Shown here: positions 1-12,700 of the stretch, piece by piece
Position numbering within the stretch: position 1 is the first letter of the stretch
How the letters are laid out: the number at the start of each line of letters is the position of its first letter
Assembly: GCA_039881145.1 (NCBI GenBank)
Contig: JAYKKI010000027.1
Location: 20,099,001 to 20,163,000 of the forward strand
Direction of reading: 5' to 3'
Source of the DNA: Druceiella hillmani
Lineage: Eukaryota > Arthropoda > Insecta > Lepidoptera > Hepialidae
Length of the DNA stretch: 64,000 bases
The notes under the pieces: generated by a model
The model's input: only the letters and a program-made list of their open reading frames with translations
Told to the model about the DNA's origin: nothing
Databases searched by the model: none
Made by a program: the position numbers and the translations under genes

Positions 1-374
1 ATTCATTTATTTAGGAGTTTTGGAGGTTGCAAATTAAGTATTCCAATTTTTTTTTAAATTATATGTATTGTGCGGGGTATTCTTTGAAAAGGCTAGTAAT
101 AAGAATCCCAAATATATTATGTAAATAAGATATTTGAGATTTATTGAACCTGAAATTGTGAAATGTGTTTCTCCAGAAGCTTACTTACAGTTTCTAGGAA
201 GAATATAGTAATGATTTTAAATGTCATAGTTTTGAGAAGTCTACAATATTTTTATACTTGTGAAAGATGTACTAAGCAATATATTTATAGGGTGAAAAAT
301 AATATTTTGTATTCATAAACTAATTAATAGAAATTGTATGTACCTTTAAGTGTTTTAACTTTTATACATAGAAG

Positions 375-545
375 TTTAAGAACGCTAGTCGTTGCCGTCT
401 CCGTTGTGTGTTGGCTTGATCACAAGGAATACAACCATTGGCGGCGTGGCACACTGTAGGGACCGGGTTCGATTCCTGGCCGCTTGCCGAGCGGGGCTAG
501 AGTGGTGTTCTGGTTGGCTGTAAGAGATTGCTCTCGTAGCTATAA
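375..545 (+). repeat. SINE-like tRNA-derived relic
   Basis: A GC-richer island in AT-rich intron with a perfect RNA polymerase III B box (ggttcgattcc, 466-476) and, some 50-60 bp upstream, a loose A-box-like tggcttgatcacaagg. No cloverleaf with a proper acceptor stem could be built, so it is read as a tRNA-derived SINE head or remnant, not a tRNA gene. It ends about 65 bp before the helicase exon at 609. Confidence 0.45.
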
Positions 546-608
546 ATACATTAAAGTAGGTAAATAGTTGACACTTACTTTCAATTATTATTAATAATTT
601 TGTTACAG

Positions 609-776
609 GAATATATACACAGAGTAGGTAGAACAGCCCGTGGTAGGGAAGGCGTGGGTCATGCAGCTCTTTTGCTGAGGCCAGAAGAAGTGGATTTTAT
701 TGAGCATTTGAAAGAAGCCAAAGTATATCTGAAAGAATTTAAAATATGGCAGAAATATGACAACATGCAGTTGGCT
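609..776 (+). CDS. DDX18: DDX18-like exon with helicase motif VI
   Basis: Exon of 168 nt (56 codons), phase 0 at both ends. The acceptor is ttacag just before 609 and the donor is gtaagt from 777. It encodes EYIHRVGRTARG, where the HRxGRxxR arginine finger of motif VI contacts ATP in DEAD-box proteins, then the start of the linker to the C-terminal extension. Confidence 0.88.
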
Positions 777-3700
777 GTAAGTTTTTTTTTGTTAGCATTT
801 ATGAAATTTGGTATATTCTTTACATATAATCAAATGAGAATGAGGATGGGCATGTGTGTGCGTCATGCAAAAATCCTCTCGGTGAATTTGAAAGAATTTG
901 CGTAATTGTATATTTTGTAGGTTTGGTTAACAACTGCAGTAGAAATCCTCATGTAGCTTCAACATTAGTTAATCAAGAGATTATTATACTTATTTTACAA
1001 CAATATCTATTTGTTCTATAAACAACTCATTATTTTATAATTATCCGTTAGGCATAATATTTGTTGTATTTTTAATGTTTTTAATTTAGTAATGTATTTA
1101 TATTTACACATTAGTGAGTTAAATATTTTTACAATTTTGAAATATGTAATATAGCATAATGTTTTGTATGTGAACAATTTTATTGAACATTTTTTTTTGC
1201 AGTTGTATGTGATATTTTCAGCGTGAAAATGGAAATGTGACAGATTTTAATCTTGATATATTGGGTTATCAATAATGTAATAATAGTCCTTTTCGATTAC
1301 AAATCGTTAATTGGATTATTATCTAAATAACATCTTATAATGAGACATTTCATTATAAAAAAATTTAAACGAATTGCATGAAAGTTTTAAATGTGGCCTG
1401 TGAACCTTTTTATTCCAGAGTATTACTTTTACATATTGTGCACTAGATTAAAAAATAGTTATATAATTTCATTTGATTTATTACTTAGTCAGTTGCTATT
1501 ATTATGAAATATTTTAAGAGTATCTAAAGGAAATAAAACCTGAAAAAAATATATTTCCCTAGATAACCAGGAAATAATTTTGTTGAAAGAAATGGATCCA
1601 TTTTAGGTAGATTTTTACCGCAGCTGGTGCTTAACATATAGTTTGCGGGTAGTTTTTATCGCACGCTAATGGTTGACGCAGGCCATTTTTGCTAATTTTC
1701 GCACAAATGGCAACGTTCAGTAAAATTACGATAACTTTAGTATCACAAATTTTTTTTTAATGAAACTTTTTGTGGTTTGCTATAAAATGCATACTGAACT
1801 TATTTTTCTTAAATTTTAAACAGACAAATATTGGAAAACTCGCTGGCAATTTAAGTAAAAGCGTGGGGCATTTTAGGTAACTTTTCGCGCTAATGGCAAC
1901 GTTCAGTAAAATTACGATAACTTTGTCGAAATCTATCCCTTGAAGTGATTTTGAAAAAAAATGGCATTTCCAAGCACAAGTCTGTTGACTAATAATCATC
2001 TCGCTTATCTTTGCGAACTTGTCCCATCAAAATAATTAGACCCAAAAATTTCTTCACTTCTGCGATTGTAATATTTCGCCATTTGACAGTTTTGCGGGAT
2101 GTTTGGAATTGTTCAATATTTTGATAGCGATATCTGTTTGATTCATCAATTAAATATTGAAAGAAATCATCTTTTATAAATGATTCAACCGCATCAATCA
2201 GAGATTCTGGAGCAACATTCGAAGTAACTCCAAGACAATCCATAAAATCTTCAAGAACTGGAGGTTCGTCCGTCGAGGACCACTTCACTTTCATCAGAAC
2301 TTTAAGATATAGTTCTACGAGTAAAATTTGTAGATAGGGGGATATCTTCACTGTCGCTTTCATTGTCACTTTCCAATTCTGAATGATCTTCGATATCTCT
2401 ATCACACGAAATATCCAATAAACAATCAACACACAATTCTTTATCACTTTTGTCATCAAATTGGCTCAAGTCCCTCGAAATAATGTAACTTTGATCAAAA
2501 TTACAAAGATTTTTTGAAGTGTGCAACCCTTTCCGATTATTAGAATCGCTTCGAATGCATGGCGAAGCCGAGAATTGTGTGAAGGGATGGCTCTACGCAG
2601 TTGAATGGATTACCGTTATACTTCCGGATATAATAGTAATCTACATACATAATTCATCATTTCATGTGTTAGAAATCCAAATTTTGTTCTTCGGAATTCG
2701 TATATCTACATATTAGCATCTCTTTAGAGCGATAAAAAAGTAAAAAAATAAATGTATTTATACGTTACCCGCATTCTACCACTAGTCTATAAAACACGTA
2801 TTAATATGTGTACCTCGCTCTACTACCAGACAGCGTAAAACGTATAAATAAGTTTCCCGCATAAAATGTGTGATTTGATACTTTATTTTAATAAAAGTGA
2901 TAATTTTACCTTTTACAATTTTGAAGAATACTAATGGAAAGCTTTTTTCAGTTGGAAAAATTGATAAACAAAGATGATGGGATGAGGCAATTGGCTCAGG
3001 AAGCATTGCAAGGATATATTCGCGCCTTCGAAGTGAGACGTTTGAAATTAATTTTTAATTTGCGAACACTCGACATTGCAGCGCTTTCAAAGTCGTTTGG
3101 CTTCAGCACGCCACCTGAAGTTGACATAAGTATCCTTTTTTAGTTTTTTTAAGAATTAACAGACAATAAAGGAAGTTTAATTTACTTAAGGTATGTAGAC
3201 AGTCTCTTGCTTGTGATAGTCATGAGCAAAAGACATTCTCCTAAATTAATTCATATTTAAAATTTTAATTCTACATTATGTTTGTTGCCTTGATAAGATG
3301 TTTTTCATTACATCAACCATGATATTGAGTATTTTAATGTTAAAAGAAAGCATAAAATATGTTTCCAACATAAGAGTTTCTTTAGAAAAAAAAATTATTA
3401 TAATGGCTATTGCCATATGAGCTCTGTGGCATATCATTATAATAATTATAACTTGATTTATTCTCTGACAAGTAAACTTAAGTTTTCCATAGTAATTTAA
3501 ATTAGTTAAAAATATTTAAATTATCATGTCTTTCACGTCGTTATGTGTTTTGCAAAATCTTACCGGTTACTTGAATAAGAAAATAAATTTCTGTAATATC
3601 AATACTATCTAAATTTGCTACATAATTCAATCATATAATTTTCTGGTAAAACCACATTTGCAATTGCCACCTAGCTACCACATCGCCACCTACCTAATAG

Positions 3701-6700
3701 CTAGTTATGTGCATGATTTCTTCGGGAGCTAGATTTTTTTTTATTGAAATACTTCAAAGCTTTTGGATGATGGAAATTTTACATAAACCCAATGATGTAA
3801 TAAATGTTTTACTTTTATGAAATAAAAAAGCTACTACAGACAATGATCTAATATGGAATATACCACAAACATTCAAATATAGAATATCATTGATTAATAA
3901 AAGATAGAGAGAGTCAAAGAAAGCAATATATAAGAGATAGTTGTAATGATGAAAAGTCATAGCCCTTATAATTATTGTAATTATGGGTGAGAGAGTACAT
4001 CATAGGTGCGAATGGGATAGCATTGGCGTAAGTATTGGCAAGAGTTTAATTATATGACATAATTTAGTTTAGTTTTGTTACCCTTGCATGTGTTTCATTT
4101 GTTTTTATCTTCTAGTTGTACAATTTGAAATTAAAACAAGTAAATATTGAAACGAATTAAAATTAGATATTATTTTTAAGTAATTACAAGTGAAATGTTG
4201 TTTCTAGACTTTTACTGGTAGTAGGCGTGTAATTAAAATACTTTCTTGTAATTCAGAAAGTTGCTTTTGATAATTATATCAAGAAAATAAAGCAATGACA
4301 ATTGATAATCACAAGCTACAAGCTGTAAATTTATCCATAATTAAATGAAACTACGTGATGTAGTATTATTTCTACTTTCTTTAATTTCTTTACCACGACC
4401 TAGGTTTCGTTGTATTACAACATCTTCAGGTGGGATATTAGCAAATATTTCAGAAACAAACAGAATATTTGCTAATATCCCACCTGAAGATGTTGTAATA
4501 CAACGAAACCTAGGTCGTGGTAAAGAATTTAAAGAAAGTAGAAATAATACTACATCACGTAGTTTCATTTAATTGTGAATAATGAATTTCTACAAAATTA
4601 ACGCCAAATATATTCAATACTGTAAATTTATCTTAAATAAGAGCTAAGTAAAGATAAGCAATTACCTTATCTTTCAGGGACCATTTTTAGAGTGTAACGG
4701 CATTATTTAGTACAACATTGCATACATCCGATCTATTTTCTAATCACGTAAGCTGATCTAGAAAAACATGAATCCTGTTGTCAATTTTTTAATTATTTAG
4801 TCTTTTGAAAAAGCCTATGTGAATTTTAATCTTCTAACTTATATCCAGGAACAGAGCTTCAAAATATTTTATTTTCCATCTGACGATTATTTAAAATTTT
4901 TACAAATTTTTTAAAATTTCTTCCATGGTATCTTAAATCTTTTTCAATAAATAATATAGACAGAATAATATAGACATAAATAATATTAGTAATTGTTTTC
5001 GATCTTATAAGGAAATTATTAAATTATGTATTGTTTGATGCGTAAAATTAAACTATTTTTTTTATTTCATATTTTAGGTACAGGTTATAGATTACATCTT
5101 ATTTTTTTCCTATATGTAATAATTTTTAATTCATTAAAAAAATGAATAATCGTGTAGCCGTGAAAAAAATTAATGAGGTGAAAAAAAGAAAAAAATGAAT
5201 GTGGAAATAGTTCCTTAAGCACGAATCAGATATTGGGTTTAGTAAGAAACATCGTAAGAGGAAGCATTTGGCAATAAAAACTTGAAGTAAATTCTGGATC
5301 ATCGTTCAGGAAACAGCTTCAACATCTGGGATTTCAAGAAGAGGTTGGTTAATATAAGTAAGTTACAGACAGCTTATAAATTATGGCATAAAACACATTT
5401 CTTTGTTAGCCATTGATGAGAACTAATGTATATATATAATAAATCAAAATAAAATATATTTTGTATTGAATATGTTTGTATTTTTTATCTCACATTTTTA
5501 AAAATATCACATATTATGTCACAGTTAGTGTGTCCTTGGCTTAATAAAATTGTTACAGAATATTAAAGCATGTTTAGTTTAATGGTACATATTATGTAAA
5601 CATTTGATATATTGTAACTATTTTTTTAATATCTGTTGATTTTTTCAGGTTTATTTCAAAATAAAATCTTGACAAGGTCAAAGCTTTAGAGCTCAAAACA
5701 ATCAATTATAACTTATTCTCTTGGGCACTAAAGCTTTAGAAACAATTTTAAATAATTGTTTGTATCCATAATTATGGATATGAACAATTGTTCATATCCA
5801 TAATTATGGATACAAACAACGTATTGACAGTGTTGATTCAGAATGTGAATGTGAGATGAATTGAAGGTGAATATTTTTTGATCAAAATAATTTGAAATAT
5901 GTTATCAAATTTTGGACGTGATAAAGTGAAGATTGGTGAATGGGATATCAAAACTGTTTTTATTTTTTATATTGTCTTACTGAACAGTATTGTAATGTTC
6001 ATAGATGTTCTGTACATCTATAATAATTTGCTGCCAAAGGCTGCAAATCTATCAAACCGAACCATTCAAACTATGAAAAGAGATTCTCCACATAAGTGGA
6101 AACCACAAAACTTTTGGGCTAACATTTTGAAAACCACCATGTCCTCTGAAAGAATTTTATTTACTATAGCAGTTTTATAACATATTGATCCAAAAAGAGA
6201 AATTCATAAGTAAAATATCCAGAAGGTTGGTTTTATTTTAGTCTTATCAATTGGTTATTCTTAGTTTCCATAGTTACATGATCATTAGTATAGTCTTATG
6301 GAGCTCATTTAAGTATTTCTTGTTGATTATTAGTTCAAGTGCTGATATTTAAAATAGTTAATCAATCCCTTTCAATTGTATTATTTTATTCAGTTTTCGT
6401 AATTTATTTAACTCTTAATTTTTGTTTATGGATTGTCAAGTGACGAAAAAGATGAAATTGGTTTTTATAGTCCTTAATCTTTTTACTATACTATTAACAA
6501 CATTTGAAGAAAATTTTATGAATTTCTAACAATAATAAAATAACATATAATTTACCTCCAATTTTAATAAAACTAGAAACTACCTAGATTACTACACCTG
6601 TATTGTAAATAAAAAAATTAGCTTACTGTGTTGAAATGTATATATTTTCATTAAATATAGACAATTAAATGTCAAATTAAATGGTGACACTTTTGTCTAT

Positions 6701-9700
6701 TGTATACAATTGTTTTTGCCACTATGATTCCGCTCCACACAAGATGGCTATCATTAAGTTTTGGCTCACAAAAAATTTAACATTAACATAAATTTATATT
6801 AGAATAAGATAATATTTTTATTTATGTATATATTTAGTTTTTTTTATACTTTATTATGGTAATAACAAAAATTGTATTTTACAAAGACTTCGCCTTAATC
6901 TTTTATCTTACAGAAAAGGGGAAACTTGTTTTTATATTATTCATTATATTTTACTCCCATAACTACATATGTAAGGTACAAATGCGTCGATTATATTGCA
7001 ATTACATTTCTTTTCTATCTACATAAAAAATTTCAGTGCAATAAAGTCAGTACTTTCAAAGTTATATATTATTTTATCAACACAGTGCAAACGTTGATGT
7101 TATGAAAAGGTGGCCTGTAAGCTCAAAGGGTTAAAGTTCAGATCTGTAATATCTCGTCAATGAATAGTTTCCCAGATGCCATTGGAATTATTTCATAGAA
7201 TTTTTTTATCAAATCTCAAATCTGTTTTAATCATTGTCCATAAGCTTCTAATTTCTGGAGATCAGATCATTCAATACAAGTATGATTAAAAATTTATATA
7301 ATGATAGTATAATTTTTCTAAAAATAAGTTGATTTCAGACAACTCATTCAACTCATCTCATTCAGAGTATGAGAGTACAGAAGTTGTTACTAGATTTATT
7401 ACATGTCTCCCTTGAATTTCTAGGGATAATTCATTTATCACGGAGTTCATATAAATAAAACTGTATTAAACTTATGAAATTTTTCAATACAGGGAGGAAT
7501 TTGTTCATTTTCTCAATGTTCAAGTACATCTACTTTTGTCTTGCGCAATCTTCGCTATATTCACATCAAATAGATAAAAATTAGTCAAAATTAGAACATC
7601 ACTGTTTCGTTGAAATTAACTTTTTGTAGTGATTCATTTTTCAGTGTAATCTTAGTTACACAATGAGAGTTGTAAAAATATCAGCAAACATTAACCTTAG
7701 GTTAATTATGAGGTAAATGCGTTCTATAAATATTTTTTTTGCGAAGAAATTGGAGCTCAAAATGTATTCTGCGACATTAATAATATATAGATAAGGTATA
7801 AAATGCTTATGAGTATTGTGTCATTTGTATTGCTACAAACTAGCCATCAAGTGGGATAGCATAAAGCTACCAAAATATCTGGTGAATAATTTTGTAAGTA
7901 CCTTAAAATATATTGTTCATATTGGAATATCCATCACTATAAAACCTATTTTGTGTGTATCACCGTATTGAATATGCAAATTGTTTCTTTAATTACTTGA
8001 TATTCTTTTAAATTTTTTATTATTTTTGGCACATAAGAGTATTACTCTTTAAAAAAATCTTAACGAATGAACTTGCCTGTTATTTATAGTTTAAGCTAAA
8101 AATACTTGCTCTGGTCAACCTAAGAGCTGATTAATTATCATATTAATTTGGAAAATTTTTTTTTTCTGTAATTTACAATACGCTTTGTACAAATTTAAAT
8201 AGAATTAATTTATAATATAAGAAAAATTAGTTTCATCCAATTAATTTCTTTATTTTAAAATATATAGGGGACGTATGTTATGGACGATATACTGTTGTCA
8301 CATAGCAAAATGCTGTAAGGGATCTAATATTATTTTAATATAACATAGTGTATGAGAAACTTTTTCGTTTGAACAATAGCTTCAAGAGTACACCTTCGGC
8401 AAAAATACTGTATTTGTAGAAATGTATGGAATTAATATTACTGAAAATCTTTGTACAATAGTTCAACGTAAGTGAATATTTTTGATCAATAAAACGGTTT
8501 TGCCATCCGACTACAGTATATTGAGGTAAATACATATTCTTATAGCTTGATCAAATATAGCAATATGAAGATTAGATATAAGGTCTAACAAAGTGTTATA
8601 TTACATTAGCATTAGCATTAGATTATTATTTTCGGATTTGTTAGTATATCTAAACTAAAAGCTTAAAACATAAAGCTTCCTTTTTTATATAACATTTTAT
8701 ACAAGTCTAAAACTGAATTTCATTTCAGTATAAATATTCACCTTTGTATAAAAATTTTTTTAAAAGCGTTATTTGCAAAATAATTAAAAGTAAATCTTTC
8801 TAGAAATATTGTATGTATATGGATATCTTTATTTATTCATTTGGTACTTTAAATACATTATATATTTATAAAATAAAGTTAGAAATAATACAGTAAATAT
8901 TTCTTTCATGCTGTTCTTCTGGTCGGTCCATTTAATTAACTTTAATAACGATTACAAAAAAATATTAAAATAAAATAATTGAATAATATGACTTATAACA
9001 TAAATTTAAACTATAATTGATTATTTCAAAAGAAGGTGTAAATTAATGAGAAGAAATAAAAATGAAGCCTATTGAATTTTAATCATACAATTAAATTAAT
9101 TATCTTTGATAGATATTAAATTTAAAAACATAAATGAACAAGTAACCGTTGGCAATTATATGTCAATGTTCAAATAATAAATCTTTAAGAGATGATTGAA
9201 AATGATGTCCAATGTAATATTCAAAGTAGGCCATAAACAATCTCAAATTGCACCGCACGAACCATAAGCCATAAACAAAATTGTAACGTATCACGTACAC
9301 CATTTATTTTGGTGTTTCCTTATACTATATTTAGTCTTGTCAATAAAGTTTTAAGTGGTTCCTAGAAATTGTTTTGACTCATTTTTAACGTCCAGAATTC
9401 TCTTCTCAAAATATATGGTGGCGTTTAGCTTAATTGATATAGTTTTAACTTTAACAGTTTACACCATGTGAGTAGGATTTTGCTATAAATTTAAATAACC
9501 ATCTGTATTAAACTTTGTTACATGTGGTGTAATACAATAAAAATGAAATAATAATAGAAGCTTTTATGAATGCTAATGTATTTGCATGGCTGTACACCTA
9601 ATAGCTATAGTTGCAATTGTGTAGTTGTAATTTTGTATCCAAGTCTGTTGTGAGGAAGTTACTGGGTAGAGGAAATTTTCAAACCTATGTAATACTTGAC

Positions 9701-12700
9701 TTAGAAAAAATATCTTCGAAATTCCAAGACCCACTAAATACTAGATTGTAGTTTGTGCAACAGTGGGACGTAGACATTTTTTTCGAAAAGTCCAGCACTA
9801 CAAAAATGTGGCCCTTCCAGTAAGTGTGATGTGACGTTCTTTCATTACTGTCTAGTAGACTTGAATGGGAGATACCATTATAATGTACCATGAAGGGTAA
9901 ATTTTTTAATAACATTCAATGAAAGCCTTTTACGGATGGTCGTTTCTCTTTATTTTATTAATTGTTATACATACATTCTTGATGGAGTTGCTGACATTCG
10001 AAGCATAAAACATTTATAATTTTGAATTCCAATAACTCGCATAATAATAATTGTACAATAAAGGTCCAAGGCGGAAATCTCCTTTTTGAAAGTGTCTTAA
10101 TACCTGGAACAATAAAATGTATATAGGGTTTCCAGCAGGATAAAAATTTTGTTTTAAACCCGTGCGCTAAAGTGTATATGCTGTTGTAGCTGGTTCCAGT
10201 CAGTCTTAAATGGTATGAGTCTTTATATTTAATATATAGGAAGTTATATAGAATTCATAATCATAAGATCAATCATAAGCCCAAATAGATTTTATTTGAC
10301 AATTAATAAAGGTTTAATCATTTTAATCTAAAACAACACACTTATGGTTGAAAATATGTTAAATAATTTCCATCAAAAGACTACACATAATTACACAGAA
10401 AATTTATATATCTCTGTAGTTGTTCCAAGATTTAAATGACTAATTTTTAATTTTGAATTGAAACAAACAAGAAACGGTCTAACAGTCCTAGTTATATCCA
10501 TTTTTACCATTATGTAGTACAAACTATATTATCTAATCACTGAGACACCAGCATGGACAGCTTTAAACAAATGACTTACTGACACAAAGTTTAGATAGCA
10601 GAATGTCCACATTCTATAAAGAAAATTGAATTGCTTGTATTGGATAATAATTTAATTGAGAGTTGAAAATGAAAGAAGGGAAGCGGAGGGGGGAAGAAGG
10701 TTGGGGGAAAATGGCGAAGCGGGGTCGTTCTTTGCCCAGGGACAGAGAAATATATAGAAAGAGAGACAGAGACGCATATATCGACTATGATAGTGACATG
10801 CAAAGAGACCAAAAAACGACGGGAAATGTTACTTCTAACATGCGTCATGGTGACGTACACATTTATTTATTTTTAAATATTTTGATTTCCGTAAAATGGT
10901 GTTTAACCGTTTTAGTGTCATGGTTTTTTACTCATATATACTTAAAAATGCCAAAGAAATCTTTTGTTTTTGATGTCATTTACCCTTGTCTCGAAAAAAA
11001 ACTGTATCTCTTCCAAAAATTATCCAATTTTAATAATTTTTTCGGTATTTCTTAATAAAAACTTGTAAAAGGATAATAAAATACAAAGAAAATTATGGAA
11101 ATATATATTGGGAACAAAAATTATAACAAAAACTGAAATCAAGATCACATCGTATTTACGCAGTCCGGTACATCCTCCGTATCAGCAAAATAATTGTTAT
11201 CGTCACTATTACCACTATCACTCAAAATTTGCATTACGCCAAATTGTGAGCGCGCCACAATGTCACTCCCACTATCACTTTCTTCACAACTTGAAAAACC
11301 ATCATTTTCACTCGAATTATTTTCGTATTCCAACATTATGGGTTAAACATTTTCTTTTCCTGGATCCTTTTTATATTGTAATTACTAATAATATTATAAT
11401 TTGAACTTTAAGTAACACGTAGAAAGATAAAAAATTAGTGATGCGTGCGAGCGACCTCCCCTACTGGGTGCAAAACGGCAACTGATTTCGCGAGCGCAAT
11501 CGCACTCGTGGCAAATTTAGTTAGTACGCGCACGAGCGTGATGGCGCTCGTTGGCACTCAAACGGTTAATATCCATGTATCTATTACACGTAAGAAATTT
11601 GTGCACTGCATCAAGTCCGCTGGAGAATTGATTTTGATGAATAATATATCAATAGATTTATCAAATATTTCACTGTCGCATAAATCTTTTTTTAAAATTC
11701 TAAGACAATACAGTAAAGTAAGGAAATACAATCATAAATAATGATCCTTGATTTTATTAAATTTTATTTATATTTATTACATTCATTATCCTTTTCCAAT
11801 AAATGGTAAACTTTTCCATTGGAATGAAAACCAAAGAAAACTGCGTTTGTTTTATCGATATAAGAATATCAGATTCGTTTCTTTTGTGCAAACTTGATGA
11901 ATAATGCCTAAAATTTGGACAATTCCGAAAACATGGCCATAATTACAACGTTTCGATTGATCAAATTGCTGTTTGTAAGGAAGATAAGTATGAGACCTTA
12001 GACTAACAATTCACATGGTTGTCACTTGAATTCGTATTGAATTAATTGGTTATGGCATATTTTCATGTGTATATAAACTTGATGATTATTATTATATACG
12101 CTGCAGATCCCTCCAAAAATTTGTTGTTTGTACTAATCATATACATACTAGACTGCATTTTGTTTTATTGTTTTTCTTATACGATACTTATTTACGATTA
12201 GCGTTTTCTATAAACATTGAAATATTTTCCATAAGCATTGTTTGCTTATTTCTATATGAGAGTCTAAAAAAAATTTTCATGTCTCTAACTTTAGTTATTC
12301 CAAAATACTTAGAAACTAAGAAAAATATACATACTAAATTTCAAGTTTGTAGGTTTTATTTTGTGGTGGGTCAGTCAGTGAGTGGTATTTGACTTTTATA
12401 TATATAGATCTACAAATATATGTGCATTTTCATTGTAAAATAAATATGCCTAAACTCATATTTAGGCTTTAAACATACTCTAAAAACTAAACACAAATTA
12501 AAATTATCAGACTATACCCTCCCTTTCCCGAAGTATATAACCATAATATTTAAAATTTTAGCTGATTTTATCAGTAATAATGTAGTGTTAATAGAAACAG
12601 TATACATGTCACATTGTTTATTTGCCATTATTATAAATGGTAGAAGTCACCATTTAACACTGTGAATGCAATGCCTCCCTTTGTGAAAATTTAACACTGT

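Larger units (their letters stand above)
4339..4574. repeat. Foldback element copy 1 (near-perfect palindrome)
   Basis: Two 111-bp arms facing each other around a 14-bp spacer (4450-4463), with a single mismatch seen between the arms. Each arm runs from aattaaatgaaactacg at the outside to ggtgggatattagcaaatat at the inside. A tail of about 45 bp to the right (gtgaataatgaatttctaca and on) is shared with copy 3 and, inverted, with the left flank of copy 2, so the unit is larger than the palindrome. Each arm holds the hammerhead-like motif annotated separately. It is probably a derivative of a retroelement or a MITE-like foldback element. Confidence 0.85.

Noticed and set aside
420..495. tRNA gene
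   Set aside because: A good B box but no acceptable acceptor stem or anticodon arm; more likely a SINE relic.
600..905. Helicase frame taken as one continuous 101-codon gene
   Set aside because: The conserved part is bounded by acceptor ttacag and donor gtaagt; the codons after 776 are intron.
4341..4572. Open frames on both strands reading [13 protein letters not shown]..., also at 38397-38613
   Set aside because: They are mirror images created by the palindrome; no start context or splice sites, and the frame is lost in copies 3 and 4.
5899..6180. 93-codon frame with a hydrophobic stretch
   Set aside because: No family resemblance, no splice context, AT-rich composition like the surrounding intron.
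10663..11055. 130-codon frame starting in G/A-rich DNA
   Set aside because: Runs across the border of the piggyBac-type element at 10907, so it cannot be an old coding unit; no domain seen.
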